Shown here piece after piece: positions 35,283 through 46,195 of a stretch of DNA of 64,000 nt (the first letter of the stretch is position 1; each line of letters begins with the position of its first letter). The DNA is taken from positions 1 to 64,000 of the forward strand of contig JAVYIG010005339.1 in the NCBI GenBank assembly GCA_035222895.1, in the 5' to 3' direction. The translations under genes and the position numbers were made by a program. Source of the stretch: Strongylocentrotus droebachiensis. Lineage: Eukaryota; Echinodermata; Echinoidea; Camarodonta; Strongylocentrotidae. The notes under the pieces were generated by a model. That model ran no database searches, was not told where the DNA came from, and saw nothing but the letters and a program-made list of their open reading frames with translations.

Positions 35283-35570
35283 TCAATGTGGGATATAAAG
35301 CAATGATCCCTTCCTATACTCGGTTGGACAAACTATTATCGCCTCGGTGATCTCGGGGGCTACATCTTCGCGAGCTGAAGGTGAGATAAGGTATAGCCCA
35401 GCGATCACCTCTGCAATGGATGGCTCATCGCCAAAGCTGCGGGCAGACCTGTCGGTAGGCATAAATACACCATCCCAAACAACTGCAGCAGGAGCAGCAC
35501 CAGTGATCTGCCCAAATACTATATTCACCTTCTTCTGCAGGGCATTGTCGGATAAAACTTTGGGTTAAAA
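35283..35570 (-). other. Unrecognised coding-like fragment downstream of gene 3
   Basis: An open minus-strand frame of about 90 codons contains GAAPAAVVWDGVFMPTD and SIAEVIAGLYL. Its composition looks like real protein rather than low-complexity translation. I do not recognise the family and see no start or splice sites. The right copy (47860-48110) has lost about 35 bp, which shifts the frame, so the sequence is not maintained there. It could be a captured exon or a pseudogene fragment. Confidence 0.3.
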
Positions 35571-36053
35571 ATGATTGTGATAATCTGAATTCCATAACTG
35601 AAAAAGTAGGAAAGAGTGAGGCTAGTAAATGTTAGAAAAGTAAAATAGTTTGAAAGTACTTACGAGCAAAGTATATCCTGAAATATCTCTCAAAGGTCAT
35701 TAGCTCCTGATGACATTAGATCCTCCTCAATTTGCGAATACATTATCAGAGAAAGTTTTGCGAACACACGGCTTTATACAAAGTAATCATGAATCAAAGT
35801 AAATAGCTTTTTAAAGAAAAGTAAACATTCGTACTACTTTGCTATTTCAAAGTGAGGAAAAATGTGAACATCTGTTGTGGGGTGGGGCTATAAACTGGAT
35901 TTTTCTATTTTGTAAGTAACACTTTGAAGGCACCTAAAGTCTCTATAGTTTAATCATGTTAAACCAGTCTTCCCTACCCCATGAAATCTTTACAAGAAGA
36001 GGGATCCAGGTTTACATGCTTTACTTAAATTTGCATTACATCCAGAATATGTA
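35571..36053. other. Gene 3 downstream flank
   Basis: No gene is visible; near-identical to the flank after gene 4 (48110-48597). Confidence 0.6.
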
Positions 36054-39000
36054 TTAATTAATACACAACATTCCTAGGTAAGAGACAATAATTGGTAAAA
36101 TATAGAATATTCCATTACACGCCGCCGTTCCTTCATTACTCGTACTGTTAGAAGCATTGTTTGTTTTGTTGAAGGAAATATCCCATGATGGTTCAAAGTC
36201 ACCAAATACATCAGGACACAGCTCTGACTCTTTCAGGCTTACGAGACTTCTGTTCCTGAAATTCGATGGCTTCATACACTGGTACAGCTGGACGCCCGAT
36301 AGCAAGAGCCGTCTTCTAAGCGCTGTTGATTCACAGTCACAGTGCCATGGGTTCGGATCAAGATAGACGGTCCGAGAGAGCAACGGTAGAGAACTTGGTA
36401 GAATCGATACGAGATGGTTGTTTCCCAGTCGAAGGATGAAATGACCCTGCTTGATGAACGCTGACTGACTGATGTGTTGGATCTGGTTGTTTTCCAGATT
36501 GAGCTCTTTGATGAAGATACAAAAAGTAAAACTTTGAGCAGAAATACTTTGTATGCGATTGCTACTCAGGTCGACATGATAGACCCTCGGAATACCTAGA
36601 CACACATCTTGGGGTAGAAACGCAATATTGTTCTCACTTAAATTCAGACTCGCAAGAAAAGGGGCTGTCATGTTAGGAAGGTTGACTATACCATTATTAC
36701 AGAGGAACATTGACTCTAACTCAGGAAGATCGAAACTCAGGGTTTCGGGCTTATGTCGAAACATCGGGATGTTGCTCATGGATAGGTGCCTAAGGGATGT
36801 GCCTTTTAACGTAGACAAAAGTGATGTAGTTAGTATATTCGTGTGTGATAAAGAAAGAGTAGCTAGAAATGTGACATACTCACTGGGAATTACGTGAATT
36901 GGATTACCCTCGAGTGATAAAGAACTCAGTTTGCACGACCTAAACACATTGGGGGCAATATATCTTATCATATTCCAATCTAAGACAACCGTATTCAGAT
37001 AACATGAAGTGTCACATTGTTCATTACTCCTATTAATTAACATCGAATTTTCTTCCAAAGATAAAATGCGGTTGTATGAACAATGAAATTCCTTAGTAGT
37101 CATCGGAAGGCGCATATCTGTCGAGCTTTTGTTGGATAGTCTTGCTGTGGAAGTGACCGGTTGCTCATCGCAATTGCTAAAGCGAAAACTAGAAATCATG
37201 TTACCATTAACGATCAAATTCCATGGATTTCCGATTTCATTCAATGTTGTGAGAAGATTATCTTGCAAATATAAATCCATGAATTGTTTAATAATAATAA
37301 TAATAATTCCAGTTCTTGTATAGCGCATAATACGTTATGAAATAACATCTCTATGCGCTTCCAAAGAGCTTTGGACTTTATTACCCTGGCTTTAGCTCCG
37401 GCAGCCTTATCAGCGCACAGTGCATTTCAAGGAATAATCCTACCAGGTACCCATTTACCTCACCTGGGTTGAGTGTGGCAATTGTAGATCAATGTCTTGC
37501 CAAAGGACATTAGTGCCGCGGCGGGACTCGAACCGCGGACCTTGTGATCGGCAGTCCGGTGACGTATCCACTGTATTGTTTGTATTTTGAAATCGAAACA
37601 TTGGTGATGTGATTTTTTGCAACATTCAAATACAATACGCTAGTCAGGTTACTTATATCTTCTTGAAGGATACAATCCATGGAATTCTCACTGAGATCCA
37701 GAAAAAGAAGTATAGGCAAATGAGATAAGTCAGGAACCCTTGTAAGGTAGTTGCCGCGGATTTTCAAAAACCTCAAGTTAAAAGAACCATTGAATGCTCC
37801 CCTCGTGACCATCCGTATGCGATTGTAAGATACATCTAAGTGTGAGAGGGCATCCAGTTGCGTGAAATTCTCAATAATTTGAAGTTGATTGTAAGACAGG
37901 TCTAAGGTTTGTAGTCTAATGTGTTGGTCAGAGGGTCCCCAATCCATCGTCTGGATTTCGTTGTGAGAGAGTGTCAGCCACTGTAAACGAGAGAATATTC
38001 TAAGAAATGTCATATCTGTAATTGAGTTTTGATTAAGAAACAGGAGGGTGAGATTGTGTGGATGATCGCCCATCATACTGTCGAGTAGAAGATCGCTGTG
38101 CAATACTTGTAATTGCTTGATTTTGTTATTGATTAGAATAAGTTTTTGAAGATTAGGCATCATACGCAGGTCAATCGTAAATATGTCACTCACTTGTGCA
38201 TCTGTTGATTGAGGAGTGGTTTTTACATCTTGGAGAGGGTTTTCTGCCAACGACAATGTATGTATGTCGCTGCTTTTATTATGAAAAATATTGTGTATGG
38301 ATTTGAATCTATTCCCGTCAAGAAATAAATAAGTGATGTGGCCAACCCAGTAAACCGGGACAAACGAAAGATCGGCGTATTTTATATCTAAATAGTACAA
38401 ACTGCTGGGAGGGCTGGACGAAAAGATCAAGTGAATCGGATTCCCCGTAAGGATCAGCTTTTCTAGCGAAGTCAGGTTACCGAGGTCCGGTAAGATACGA
38501 ATGTGATTTTCACTCAAATCTGCGTGGCGCAATTTATCTGCATGAGTCATGAGATGAAGATCGAAAATGGTCAAGCTAGTAGATATGGCTGTAAGATAAT
38601 TTACAGGTGGCGACAATGAAGACAGTCTTGCAATGAAGTTATTAGATAACGCCAAAGTCAAGGTATTATCAAGGGATACGCCATGGAAATCTCCTGGTTT
38701 AAATCTCTGTAAGAAATTCGATTCGAGATGGAGTAAAGAAAGAGTTGGGAGATTACGAATGGCGGATATATCAACAAGACGGTTATTCTTGAGACTGAGA
38801 ACCATTAGACGATTAAGACCTCGAAAAGCTAGCGATTTCATACTATATATAGCATTGTGGGTTAGACGTAATTTCCTGAGGCTAGTGAGTGAGGAGAAGT
38901 CCTCATCCTCGATGACGGTAAGGCGATTAAAACTTAAGACGAACTCTCTAGCATTATACGGAACATTGGTAGTAGGTACTGTGGTCAGCAACCTGTTGGA

Positions 39001-39147
39001 GCAGTTGATGACATAAAACGAGCATGAGCATTCTTCAGGGCAAATGGCGCTACTTACGACAGAATGGTTGGTTGAAGGAGAAAAGATGAGCAGAAAGAAG
39101 ATCGCAAAAAGACGTCTTGTGAACCAGCAGAGAATGCAGGACTTCAT
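36054..39147 (-). pseudogene. LRR gene 3: TLR-like LRR gene disrupted by a SINE
   Basis: The first part (39147 down to 37575) encodes the same signal peptide as genes 2 and 4, LRRNT with C36/C40/C42/C49, and LRRs up to residue ~525. The frame then runs into a 285-bp tRNA-SINE and stops at 37510 after 20 foreign residues. The second part (37289 down to 36054) has the remaining LRRs, the LRRCT and a hydrophobic C-terminus suited to a GPI anchor. Total length minus the SINE and one 7-bp target copy is 2802 bp, exactly the length of gene 4 (933 codons plus stop), and the frame joins without other damage. As written, it could make only a truncated secreted LRR protein of 545 residues. The SINE is absent from gene 4, so the break is younger than the duplication. 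Confidence 0.9.
37290..37574 (-). mobile_element. tRNA-derived SINE inside LRR gene 3
   Basis: Read on the minus strand, a tRNA-like head has an A-box-like AGTGGATACGTCACCGG and a B box GGTTCGAGTCC, followed by a body and an (ATT)n tail. The 7-bp target duplication ATTGTTT lies at 37283-37289 and 37575-37581. A second family member is at 62190-62475. The tRNA-like head is part of the SINE, not a functional tRNA gene. Confidence 0.9.
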
Positions 39148-40345
39148 CTTTCCCTTTTACTCTCACACCTGTGCTGTATAGCTGTTGGAGGCTATGGTAC
39201 ATCAAGTGACCGAAATACAGTGTCTGGAGAAGAAGATATATGACCTTTATAGAACCATCTTAGGCACGGTAAAATGAAAAGATGATCTAAATGGAAAGAA
39301 TTTTGTTTATAAAGCTATGTCAAATTCATGAGAGACTTTTCTGGTATTTAAATTGTCACGATTAACATCCTAAAATTAAAAATGAGAAACATTAAGTTAT
39401 TCATCGATGGTAAATTGAAATTGGAAATTTTGAAATGTATTTATGGTAAATTAAAAATTAATCCAGGCCGGTGAATGAAAAAGAAACTAATTTCGAAAAA
39501 GTCTTTCATTAATCAGTGGCGAATTTCTCTGAACCCTGTTATTTTCATTATCTTTTATATGGATTTGAGAAAATAATGGAATGGAATTATACTTTTGTTC
39601 GTTCATTAATATTTATGATAAAACAAAAGATTTACCCGCAGACCACCAGCTAAAGCTGAGAACTTATCTTAAAGACAGAACCAAATTGCCATTAAGCCGT
39701 AAGGAATATGAAATAAATCCAGTGGTTGTATTCTAAGAGCTCATTTAGTGCTGAATATGGTGGATTTCATCTTTCCCTTTCACTCTCACATCTGTCCTGT
39801 AAAGCTGTTGGGGGCTATGGTACATGAAATGCCCGAAATACATTGTCTGGCGAAGAAGATATCTGACCTTTATAGAACCATCTTAGGCACGGTAAAATGG
39901 AAAGATGATCTAAGTGGAAAGAATTTTGTTTATAAAGCTATGTCAAAATCATAAGAGACATTTCTGGTATTCAAATTGTCACGATTAACATCCTAAACTT
40001 GACAATGAGAAACAATAAGTTATTCATCGATGGTAAATTGAAATCAAAAATAAATCTAGGCCGGTAAATGAAAAAGAAACTCAAATCGAAAAAGTCTTAC
40101 ATTGATCGGTGGCGAATTTCTCTGAACCTTACTATTTTCATTAACTTTATATGAATTTGAGAAAATAATGGAATGGAATTGTACTTTTTTTCGCTCATTA
40201 ATATTTATGATATAGCAAAAGATTTACCCGCATTTTCTAAAGCTGAGAAATTATTATAAAAGACAGAACCAAATTGCCACGAAGCCGTTAGGAATATGAA
40301 ATAAATCCAGTGGTTGCATTCTGAGAGGTAATTTAGTGCTGAATA
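39148..40345 (-). repeat. Tandem promoter units upstream of LRR gene 3
   Basis: Proximal (39148-39760) and distal (39760-40345) units share the leader, TATA box (39244-39251 and 39867-39874), GGTAAATC and AAATAAATCCAGTGG landmarks. The arrangement mirrors 14976-16173 upstream of gene 2. Non-coding. Confidence 0.85.
39244..39251 (-). promoter_or_regulatory. TATA box of LRR gene 3
   Basis: TATAAAGG on the minus strand, 104 bp before the ATG, in the same context as genes 2 and 4. Confidence 0.6.
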
Positions 40346-40900
40346 TGATGGATTAACCAAAGAGATTCGACCATACATGTGTGTTCAAGAGACAGCAGCC
40401 CCCCTTCATTCATTTGTTACCTTTCATTATATAAACAATTATGTTGATAATTTCATAGATCTTAACATTACCTAATACTGTTTAATTCTTTTCTTTTCAT
40501 TTTTTGTTTAATTCGTAAAAGATATGTGATGATGGTTGGGATTATGATGACGTAGACACTCTGTGCTGTATTATTGAGGTGTGTGCTGATGCAGTCTTAT
40601 GTAGGATTGAGTGTTCGACCTTGTGATTTTTGTTTAATCTGGCAGCAGCGAGATGGATTAATTCATCTTTCCTAATGAGAGAGAAGGCGGAGATGTAACA
40701 TGGCAAAAGTATAAATACAGTGTAAAGATGGTCTACAATAGAGAGGAGATTGGTGGGACGGCAAAGTTAAATAAAAAAAAAGACAGTGCCAAAATGACAG
40801 CATGGGTAATTGTGGTGGCATTGAAGACGAGGCGAGAATGATTCTTCGTTTGGGCACTCAAAATATGAAAATGGCACTTGTTAAGTGGGCTAAATGATCT
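40346..40900. repeat. Gene 3 far-upstream block, inverse of 14450-14960
   Basis: Non-coding. Reverse-complement match to the region upstream of gene 2 (shared CATGGGTAAT and GGCATTGAAGAC). Ends at 40900 where the LINE 3' tail starts. Confidence 0.8.
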
Positions 40901-43550
40901 TCTTCTTCTTCTTCTTCTTTGGGTTAAGTCTACCTCCTTCACAGTTGAAGATTCTTGCAGACTGATGAGTGTGTGTGTGTTTACGAGAGCAAGGTGCATG
41001 GTGCAATGCTATTTACATGGTGCAAGTAAAAAGTTCCCGGACTTAGTTGCTGCCTCCCGTCAGGCATTGACGGAAGGCATTGACGGATGAGGCACATACT
41101 GTTTCTGATGGCAGGTTGTTCCAACTCCTCACAATCCTGGGAAAGAAGGACTGCTTATGTTGCTCAGTTCTTGAACGGGGGACTTGGTAGCTATGTGCAT
41201 GGGCAGTCCTGGAGGGTCTTGTGACAGGGTTGTAGGATGCTGTGTCGAGTGCTACCAGGTTGTTGTGGAGCTTGTACATCATCACCAGTCTGTAATTTTC
41301 TCTGCGTTGCTCGAGTGTGGTCCAGTCAAGTTGTTGGAGCATGGAGGTCACGCTAGAGGTGTTGTGGTACCGATTGAGGGTGAATCTAGCGGCCCGTCTT
41401 TGTACCATTTCTATTTGATGGATGTGGTTTGCAGAGGAGGGATCCCAAACTGTAGAACTGTACTCAATGAGTGGTCTTACTAGAACTTTGTAGGCAGTAC
41501 TCTTCAGTTTTGGTGAGTTGATCCGTAGATTTCGTCTGAGGAAGGCAAGGGTGTTGTTTGCTTTCTGGCATATGCTTGTGATGTGTTTGTCCCATTTCAA
41601 GTCTGATGTGATTGTGATGCCAAGGTACTTGGTTGATGGGACTGCTTCCAGTGGTGTGTTGTTCAGGATGTACTGGTGTCGTATCTGGCTCTTCTTCCTG
41701 GACACTGTGATGGTCTTGCACTTGTCCGTGTTGAGCTCCATCATCCATTCAGAGGACCATTCAGCAAGCCTATTAAGGTCATCCTGTAGTTCAAGAGGGT
41801 CTTGTCTGCCCTTGATCGCTAGGTAGATGATGGCGTCGTCTGCAAAGAGACGTACTGGAGAGGTGGGCTTGTCTGGCAGGTCGTTGATGTAGTACAGGAA
41901 TAGAGAGGGTCCGAGGACAGAGCCTTGAGGTACTCCTGAGTCGACGTCGACCTCGGGTGATGCATGGCCTTCTAGAACAACTTGCTGGGTTCGATGGTGA
42001 AGAAAGTTGGTGATCCACCTGTTGCTTTTGCCTCTCACTCCATAGTGGTCCATCTTGTGCATTAGTCTCTGGTGACCGACCTTGTCAAAGGCTTTGCTGA
42101 AGTCCATGACAAGGACATCAGTTTGCAGACCTAGCTCCATGTTCTTGTGGAGGTCACTAACGAATCCCAGTAGTTGTTGCTCGCAGGATCTCTGTGGTCG
42201 GAACCCATGTTGGAGGGAGTGGAGGATGTCCTTTTCATCGCCATGCCTCATGATGCTACTTGCAAGGATGTGCTCCATCATCTTGCAGCAGATACATGTG
42301 AGGGAGATTGGGCGATATAGTTGCTAGGATCGGTTCTGTCGCCTTTCTTGTAGACAGGCACCACGTTTGCTTTGTGCCAGTCATCTGGCATCTCGCCGGT
42401 GTCATACGAGAGTCTGTAGATGATGCGTAAGATGGGAGCGATGTCTCTGGATAGCTGCTTCAGGATGCGTGGGGTGATCCCATCGGGCCCATGGCGCTTT
42501 ATGTGGTTTGAGTTTCTTAAGCATCATCTCGATACCCTTCAGGGTTATCACTATGTCAGGCATCGATTCATGTTCAGAAGTATCTGGCAACAGATGAGGA
42601 GGGATTGGAATTTCCTGGGTAAAAACCTTCTTGAACTGTCTATTCAGGGCATCAGCTTTCTCAGCAGGTTCACTGAATAGTACGCCGTCAGATTTGAGTT
42701 CCGCAATTCCAGCACTGTCAGTTCTGTTATTCTTGATGAATTGCCAGAATCTCTTCATGCAGTTGTACTTTCCTGGTCCTTCGTCATCATCTTCAACAGT
42801 AAAGATGGACTCGACATAGTTCCAGTAAGCTTTCCTGAGTGCGGATTGCAGTGTTCTTTTGAGATCACGGAGCTGCTCTTCCATAGCATATGGAACGAGG
42901 CCCTCTCTCTTCCGGAGGTGTCTGCACTCGTTGCTCAGTCTGTCACGTTTCTTGATGAGTCGTCTGATGCTATTTGTCACCCATGGTAAGTTGGCTTTGT
43001 GTGGAGTCAGCTTTTGAGGAATGAAGTCATTGATGCCCTTCTCGATGCCAGTCTTGAAGATGAGCCATAGTTCATTCACAGAGGCATATGGTACTTTAGC
43101 TTCTATCTCATCTCTGACTGCTTCCATGCTGAAACTTCTCCCACTGAGCTTTGCTGTAGAGTAAAACTTTCCTCCGCATCTGGTGCCGCCTGGTTGGTTT
43201 CACATCTAGCTTGACAAGAGGGCAATCATGGTCAGACACTCCTGGGACAACGGTAACCTCATTGACTACAGTTGGATTACTGACAAGGAGTGAGTCAAGT
43301 GTGTTCTGGTATCTGGTTGGTTCAGTAACTACTTGGGTGAGACCGTGGTCATCAAGGAGAGATCCCAGTCTGCGATGGAGATTGGGATATCTGCAATTGC
43401 CGACTTGTTGGTTTCTCCAATCCCATCCCGGTAAGTTGAAATCACCGCCTATTACAACAGAGTGGGTGGGGCTCAGTCTTGACAAGGACCTTTCGAGCTC
43501 TGTGAGGCTCTCTGTATCTCCCTCATGGGGCCTGTAGAAGGCAGCAACAT
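40901..43550 (-). mobile_element. CR1/Jockey-type LINE, copy B, 5'-truncated with intact 3' end
   Basis: Its ends are fixed by the empty site at 14.45 kb. Minus-strand order: partial endonuclease (43108-43485, GGDFNLPGWDW), an RT-upstream frame (42402-43127), then RT to the C-terminus (41043-42281) with VMDFSKAFDKV, SGVPQGSVLGP, FADD and the C-terminal FFPRIVRSWNNLP. The tail is an (AGA)n-type microsatellite at 40901-40920. Frameshifts lie near 43110-43130 (shared with copy A), near 42490 and near 42316 (both private). So copy B was already 5'-truncated and has decayed further since. Confidence 0.9.
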
Positions 43551-45528
43551 GTGCAATTTGATTGAAAATTATTTATTGAAAAAGTCCATAACTAAATATA
43601 TAAAAACAAATAGAACACGAAAAACAAGACGTCCAAAATAGATTGAGGTAGACGGTTAAATGGGGTCATTTTTTTTTGCCTTACTGAATTGAAATTTGTT
43701 TATGTACATGCTGGTGACAGTGCAGTTTCTGGCCCCAAGTTTAAGCTTTTAAAGTTTATTTACCCCCACCAACTTTGACATGGATTCTACACTTTTAGTC
43801 CGGGTCGATATTTGGTATTTGATAATAAGAGGAAAAGAGCTCATCCATATTAAAAATATTAATTTGCATATTTAACGCGGTGCGCGCAAGCCAAAATCCC
43901 ATTTCACTGGCTACTATAAAAAAGTTGACACCTTCATAAGCTACATGAAAAGTGGGAGCAGTAGAGGGTGATTTAAGTATTAAAATGTCTTTAAAAAGGC
44001 AAACTATGATATTAATTGGGAAAAAAAGACATTTATCTGAAAAAATAATATGCACTTGATAATCCCAGTACGTTTCTGGCAATTTCGTCATTCCTAATTA
44101 TGAAATTACTAAACCAGACATGCCTACAATGACGTCAAATGCATCATCGAGCCACGTGACCGTATTACCCTTTTTTCGAGAGGCGTAGCCCAGCTAGCGT
44201 GAGAACTGTGAAAAATGGATGGCTATTTTTTTGTCAATTTAGAGATTTTCTGAAAAATCAGACGCTGGAATATTAATAAGTAGAGGTGTATTCATGTTTT
44301 GATAGGCTATGTTAGTTAGGTTAGAGTGGCCCTTTAAAGCCTTTTCCGCCTTTTTTTTGTTGTTGTTTTGTTTAGACCGCCGAAAGGGGGCCATGGCCGA
44401 TTTGGCCCCTTCTGGATCCGCCACTGCAACGTAACCCAATATAATAAACACCAAAGTGTAATGTTTTGTGGCATGGTCATATTATATTCTTCTTCAAAAC
44501 AAAAACAAAAACCATAACAACAAAATCAACTTTTAATGAAACATCATTATAATCGTAGTCTAGTATTCATTTGTACAACAGATCTTGAGTCGGAAACTTA
44601 AAACGGTAATGTATTTTTGCTATAATTCATACGTCATGATAGCATTGCATACATGACATTGGCAAAGGGGTTTAATCATTAACCTCCATTGTTCTTTTTC
44701 CTGTTTAATTGTTTAATAGGTAGTATTTCACAGAGCGACAAACAATTGGCGATTGCGGCGAACAGCGACTCTAAAAATATTGAGACGAATTTTTTGGCGG
44801 CGATCCTTCTATTCGCCAAGTATCCGCAAGAGAGTTTCAGGTCAAATGCGAAGAGTTCATGAATACTAACTTAGCGACATGTTAGCGATATTATGATGAA
44901 TATTAGACTAAATATTCAAACAAAAAAATAGTTCATTGCGAACAATCGGCGACATTTCGCCAAACGTGGCGTATGTACCGACTATTTGACAATTGTTTAA
45001 AGAATTAAACTCATGTTCGCAGGAGATCCTTTAAAACGTTTAAAATCTAGTATCTAACTGGACTATAACAGGAAGCGACTAGCTGGAGACACGAAACTGC
45101 GAAAAAAATACTGGGTTGCGACTGTTGGCAACAAATTGCGAATGGCTTTCGCGATGGAGTATCCAAAATGTCTCGAAAGTTTCGCAGGGGTTCTCAATTT
45201 CTTCGTGTGAGTCGCAGGGCCTCGCCCTCGTGTTGCTGAAATATTTAACATGTTCAGAAAATTAACGTCTGAAATGTCAGATTTTCTCAGTTTTTTTTTT
45301 TTTTTAATTAAAAAAAAAAATATATATATATTTTAGTCAAAATTTTGTTTCATAGGTCGCCAAACCCTCTCAAAGTTTCCTCACATTCCTTGCACTTTCT
45401 GAATCACGGAAACTAAATTGAAAAGGGTTTGAGACAAATGCGACGACTATTTTTAGAGAAAAGTAAGTACAGATAATAATTAACTTCATGGCGAATGTCT
45501 GAACATTTCCATTCGTCGCTTTCGCTCA
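43551..45528. other. Non-coding, right copy of 30974-32963
   Basis: Same content as the left copy: inverse of the gene 2 far-upstream block, a hAT-like right end at about 44400-44433, and GCGAC-rich sequence. No gene supported. Confidence 0.6.
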
Positions 45529-46195
45529 AGGGCCTATCTCACTGGAGGCGAATGCTTGCGAAAGTAGCGAACTTAGATTTGCCAACTTTTTTGACGAATG
45601 TTGGCGAAAATCGGCGACTTTTTGTGACGTTTAGCGACAATTAGCAACATTTGAGCGAATGTTTCTGAAAGTGTTTGCGAAAGGCAATTGGCGACTATTA
45701 GCGACTGTAAGCAAATGTTAGTGACAGTTTTTGCGAACTTTAGCAACCATTTGCCAATCCTTTGCCACTATTTGTGAACGTTTGAGACCTTTTGCTAACT
45801 ACTGGTACTCAATGGGTCGATTTTATAAAGGAACCATATGGTAACGTGGTCGCTAGCTTTGGCGAAACACAGAGAACTGACGAAAACAAAGAGCAAAACC
45901 ATTTAACAACCGTTTGCAAAGGCTTACGACTGTTTTGCAAACGCTTGCAACTGTTTTGCAAACGCTTGCAACTGTTTTGCAAACGCTTACAACTGTTTGC
46001 AAACGTTTGCGGAAAAATAAATTCGCAAAGAAATTTTGAACATGTTCAAAATTTCTTTGCGACAAGAAAAACTGTTTACAACAAAGACAACTGTTTGCGA
46101 TCTTTCTTGCAACCTTTTACAACATTTTACAAACTCTGGCGAAACCCCAAATTCGCTACGTTCGCAAGCAATCGCCGCTCAGTGAGATAGGCCCT
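45529..46195. mobile_element. GCGAA-rich TIR element (right copy)
   Basis: Same termini as 32964-33608. One more copy of the 21-bp TTTTGCAAACGCTTGCAACTG-type unit (about 45930-45990) explains most of the length difference. Confidence 0.8.

Larger units (their letters stand above)
28779..39290. repeat. Segmental duplication, left copy
   Basis: Almost identical to about 41353-51535 at an offset of 12,574-12,577 bp (12,544 after a deletion in the right copy). It carries a truncated LINE, the GCGAA-rich TIR element, an unrecognised frame at 35.3-35.57 kb, and LRR pseudogene 3 with its TATA box. Beyond about 39.29 kb the similarity falls from near-identity to a recognisable but diverged level. 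Confidence 0.9.

Noticed and set aside
37500-37574. tRNA gene
   Set aside because: A- and B-box-like motifs belong to the head of a SINE with a body, tail and target duplication; the cloverleaf is not intact.
45853-46065. Repetitive frames with the CKTVASV repeat
   Set aside because: Translation of the 21-bp tandem units of the TIR element; copy number differs between duplicates.
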